Shown: piece by piece, positions 25,001 through 28,000 of the stretch
Layout: each line of letters starts with the position of its first letter
Numbering within the stretch: the first letter of the stretch is position 1
Assembly: GCA_910584395.1 (NCBI GenBank)
Contig: CAJUAS010000001.1
Coordinates: forward strand, 135,169-199,168
Direction of reading: 5' to 3'
DNA from: an uncultured Oscillospiraceae bacterium
Lineage (GTDB): Bacteria > Bacillota > Clostridia > Oscillospirales > Oscillospiraceae
DNA: 64,000 nt
Position numbers and translations under genes: made by a program
The notes under the pieces: model-generated
The model's input: only the letters and a program-made list of their open reading frames with translations
Databases searched by the model: none
What the model was told of the DNA's origin: nothing

Positions 25001-28000
25001 GCCTTCAAGGCGTCGAACTGCTCGTCGTTCAGCTCCATCAGGTTCTCGTCGTCCTCGGTGGGATCAATCTGGGTGAGCTTGGACACGGGGATGGACGCCA
25101 CGTTGGGCGCGATGTCCGCATCGCCGTCCTCACCCTGAACAGGCACGGTTTCCGGCTGGACCGCGTAACGGGCGGTAAGCTGGGTGGTGGTCTCGCCGGT
25201 GTCCTCATCGGTCATGGTTGTAAAGACCCACACCTTGTCATAGATCAGGTTCTGGCTCACGCCGTAGCCGACCCGAATGGGAACTGCCACAGAGTCGTTG
25301 TCCGCCATGGGGTCACCCTTGCTGTTGACCATGGTCCGCAAGGTGGGGGCTGCGCCAAGCTGATAGACAAAGTTGTAGCCCGTGCCAAAGACCTCGCCCG
25401 CTTCATCCCACAAAATGGAGAAGTTATCGCCGGCGGACACGCCCACCGAGCCGGTCACATACTTCAGCTCCCCGCTGTTAATGTTGCCGTTCTCGTCGCG
25501 GGTGAAGTTCTCGGACAGCATCTTGGTGGGGGTACGCTTCTGGCTGCTGGTGTTGACGCCCGAACCGTCCGAGCTGACCTGACCGGAGTCACTGCTCTGG
25601 CCCAACTGTCCACGGGTGTCGTAACCCCAGCCGTAAGTATAGTAGATGTCGTCCCGGCTGTCGTTGCTGCTCTTGGGCCGCTCGCGAACCACGGACAAGG
25701 TGTGGTCAATACCCGCGGACACGCTTACCGTGCGGATGTCGAACTCGTTGGCGTCGCGGTAGACCACTTCCGTGGGCAGGATGGCGTAGGTGTTTTCCTC
25801 GTCCTTAGGGTCGGGCTGAGGAGAGTTGTCGCCCACCTGACCGCGGTCATTCTGCCCCCAGCCAAACACCGTGGTGGTGTCGGTGCGAACGCCGTCCACC
25901 ATATTAAGGTTGGCGGTGATGGCCATCATGTGGCCGTAGCCGTGCTCATCGTTGCTGGCCGCGCCGCCCGCGCTCACCGCGACTGCGCCGCCAAAACCAG
26001 AAGTCTTGGTGGTCCATTCGCTGCCGTTGCGGGTCATGTAGGCCTGCACCTCGCCGGCAGTGGACTGCTGGAACCACTCGTTGTCACTGCCGTCGCTGGG
26101 TTTATGGTTGAGACCCAACTGGCCGCGGCGGTTGTCGCCCCAAGTGTAGACCTTCCCCGCCGCGCTCAACGCCACCGAGATAGAGCCGCCCGCCGCGATG
26201 GACACGATCCCGGTCAAAGGCTTGTCGTTTCCGTCTTTGACCACCACCGGGTAACCACTATAGTAGAACTTTCCGGCCTCGCTGTACGTCAAGTCCTCAA
26301 CCTTTACACCCAACTGCCCGTAGCTGCCGCCGCCCCAAGCGTACACCGTGCCGTCCGCCGCCAGCGCCAGCGCATGGTTGCCGCCAGCCTCGATAGCCAC
26401 GATGTTGCAGAGGTAACCGTTCGCGTCCGTGTTAGGATCTGCCGGCTGGCCTTCCGCCACCGCCGGGCCGCGCACCAGCATCGGGTCCTGCACAGTCTCG
26501 CGGGCATTGATATCGCCCGTGCCGGTCTGGCCACGGGTGTTGGAGCCCCAAGCATACACATTGCCGTCGGCTGTCAGGGCCAGAGAGAAGTTCAATCCGG
26601 TGGACACCATCACCACGCCGGTCAACGGGGTGTAGATGCCGTTGGCGCTGCGCAGATAAATGGGCGCAGGGGAACGGAGAACGCCGCCGTTGGCGCTGCC
26701 CAGCGCGTTGGTGTTGCTGGCGCTGCCCCAACCCCACACGCTTCCGTCCGCCTTGAGGGCCAGAGAGTGAAGGTTGCCCGCAGAGACCATGGGCACAGCC
26801 ATCTTGGCGGAGTAGCCGTCTCCGGCATTGCCGGTGATGGCCTCGCCGCTGCTCAGGGTAAAGCGTCCGTGAACCTCCAGCTGGAGCACCGCGTAGACCT
26901 TGCCGCTGAAATCGTCGTAGCCCATGGCGTACACCGCAGTGCGGCCCTCGCGTTTGGCGGAAACAATTCCGCTTTCGCCGATCTCCGCCACCCGGGGATC
27001 AAGCACCGAGTACAAAACGGTGCCGGTATCGCCGTTCCAGCCGGCATCTTCCAGCGCGGCATGCAGGTAGCTGCTCACATCATAGGAGGTCGCTTGGCCC
27101 TGCGAGCCCAAGAAGGCGCGAATGTGATAGACCTTGTCGGCCGGGCCTTGGTTGCGAAGGTTGAAGTATGCCGCCAGCTCGCTGTCGGTGGGGTCGGTAT
27201 CCTTCACCGAAGCGTAGGTGCTCTGGCTGTTGTCATCGTTCTTGGTGTTGGGGTCGTTGGCAGGTGTCTCCCCGTCAGGCTTCTCCTCGTCCTGCTTGTC
27301 GGCGGGGTCTTCCTTCTGCTCGCCGTTGTTGTCCTCGTCCTGCTTGGGATCGTCCACGTCGTCCTTGCCGCCGTCGGGCAGTTCGGGCACGGTGGCCGTG
27401 CCGAAGAAGTAGGCGTTGCCATAGGTGTAGAGGTTGGCCTTGGGCACAGACACGGCGAAGTGCACCGTATACACCACGCTGCCGCTGGCATCAATGGCCG
27501 GCTCAACCACCGCAGTCTGCACCACGTTGTCCTTGCCGTACAGCTTCTCCTCGTCCTTGGTGAGCTTCCACTCGAAGTTGGTGAAGCTGCTGGTCACCCC
27601 GCCGGGCTGGGTGATGATCTCCTGATTGCCGCCGGCAGAAGAACCGCCGCCCAACTGGCCGAGGATCTCCTCCAGCGTCATGCCGCTTCCGTTGTTGCCG
27701 CTCTGGGCCGCGTCGTTTTCCTGCCCGCCGGAAACAGCCGAATTGCCAGCCTGATCATTCTCAGCCTGGCTGTCATTGTTCGTATTGTCCGCCGTCTCAC
27801 CGTTCCCGGCAGTCTTGTCGTCCTCCCCAGAGGTCGCGGCGGTCTCCGGCGCGGCGGAGGTGTCCTCTTTCGTCTCGTCCCCGCCGGGCAGATCCGCCAG
27901 CTCTGCGCCGTCCTCCGGCGCGTCCAGAGGAACAGCGTCCTCCTCCAGCGGCGGCTCGACCTGTTCATCCAGCACCGGGTCGGGCTCGGGGGTCACGTCG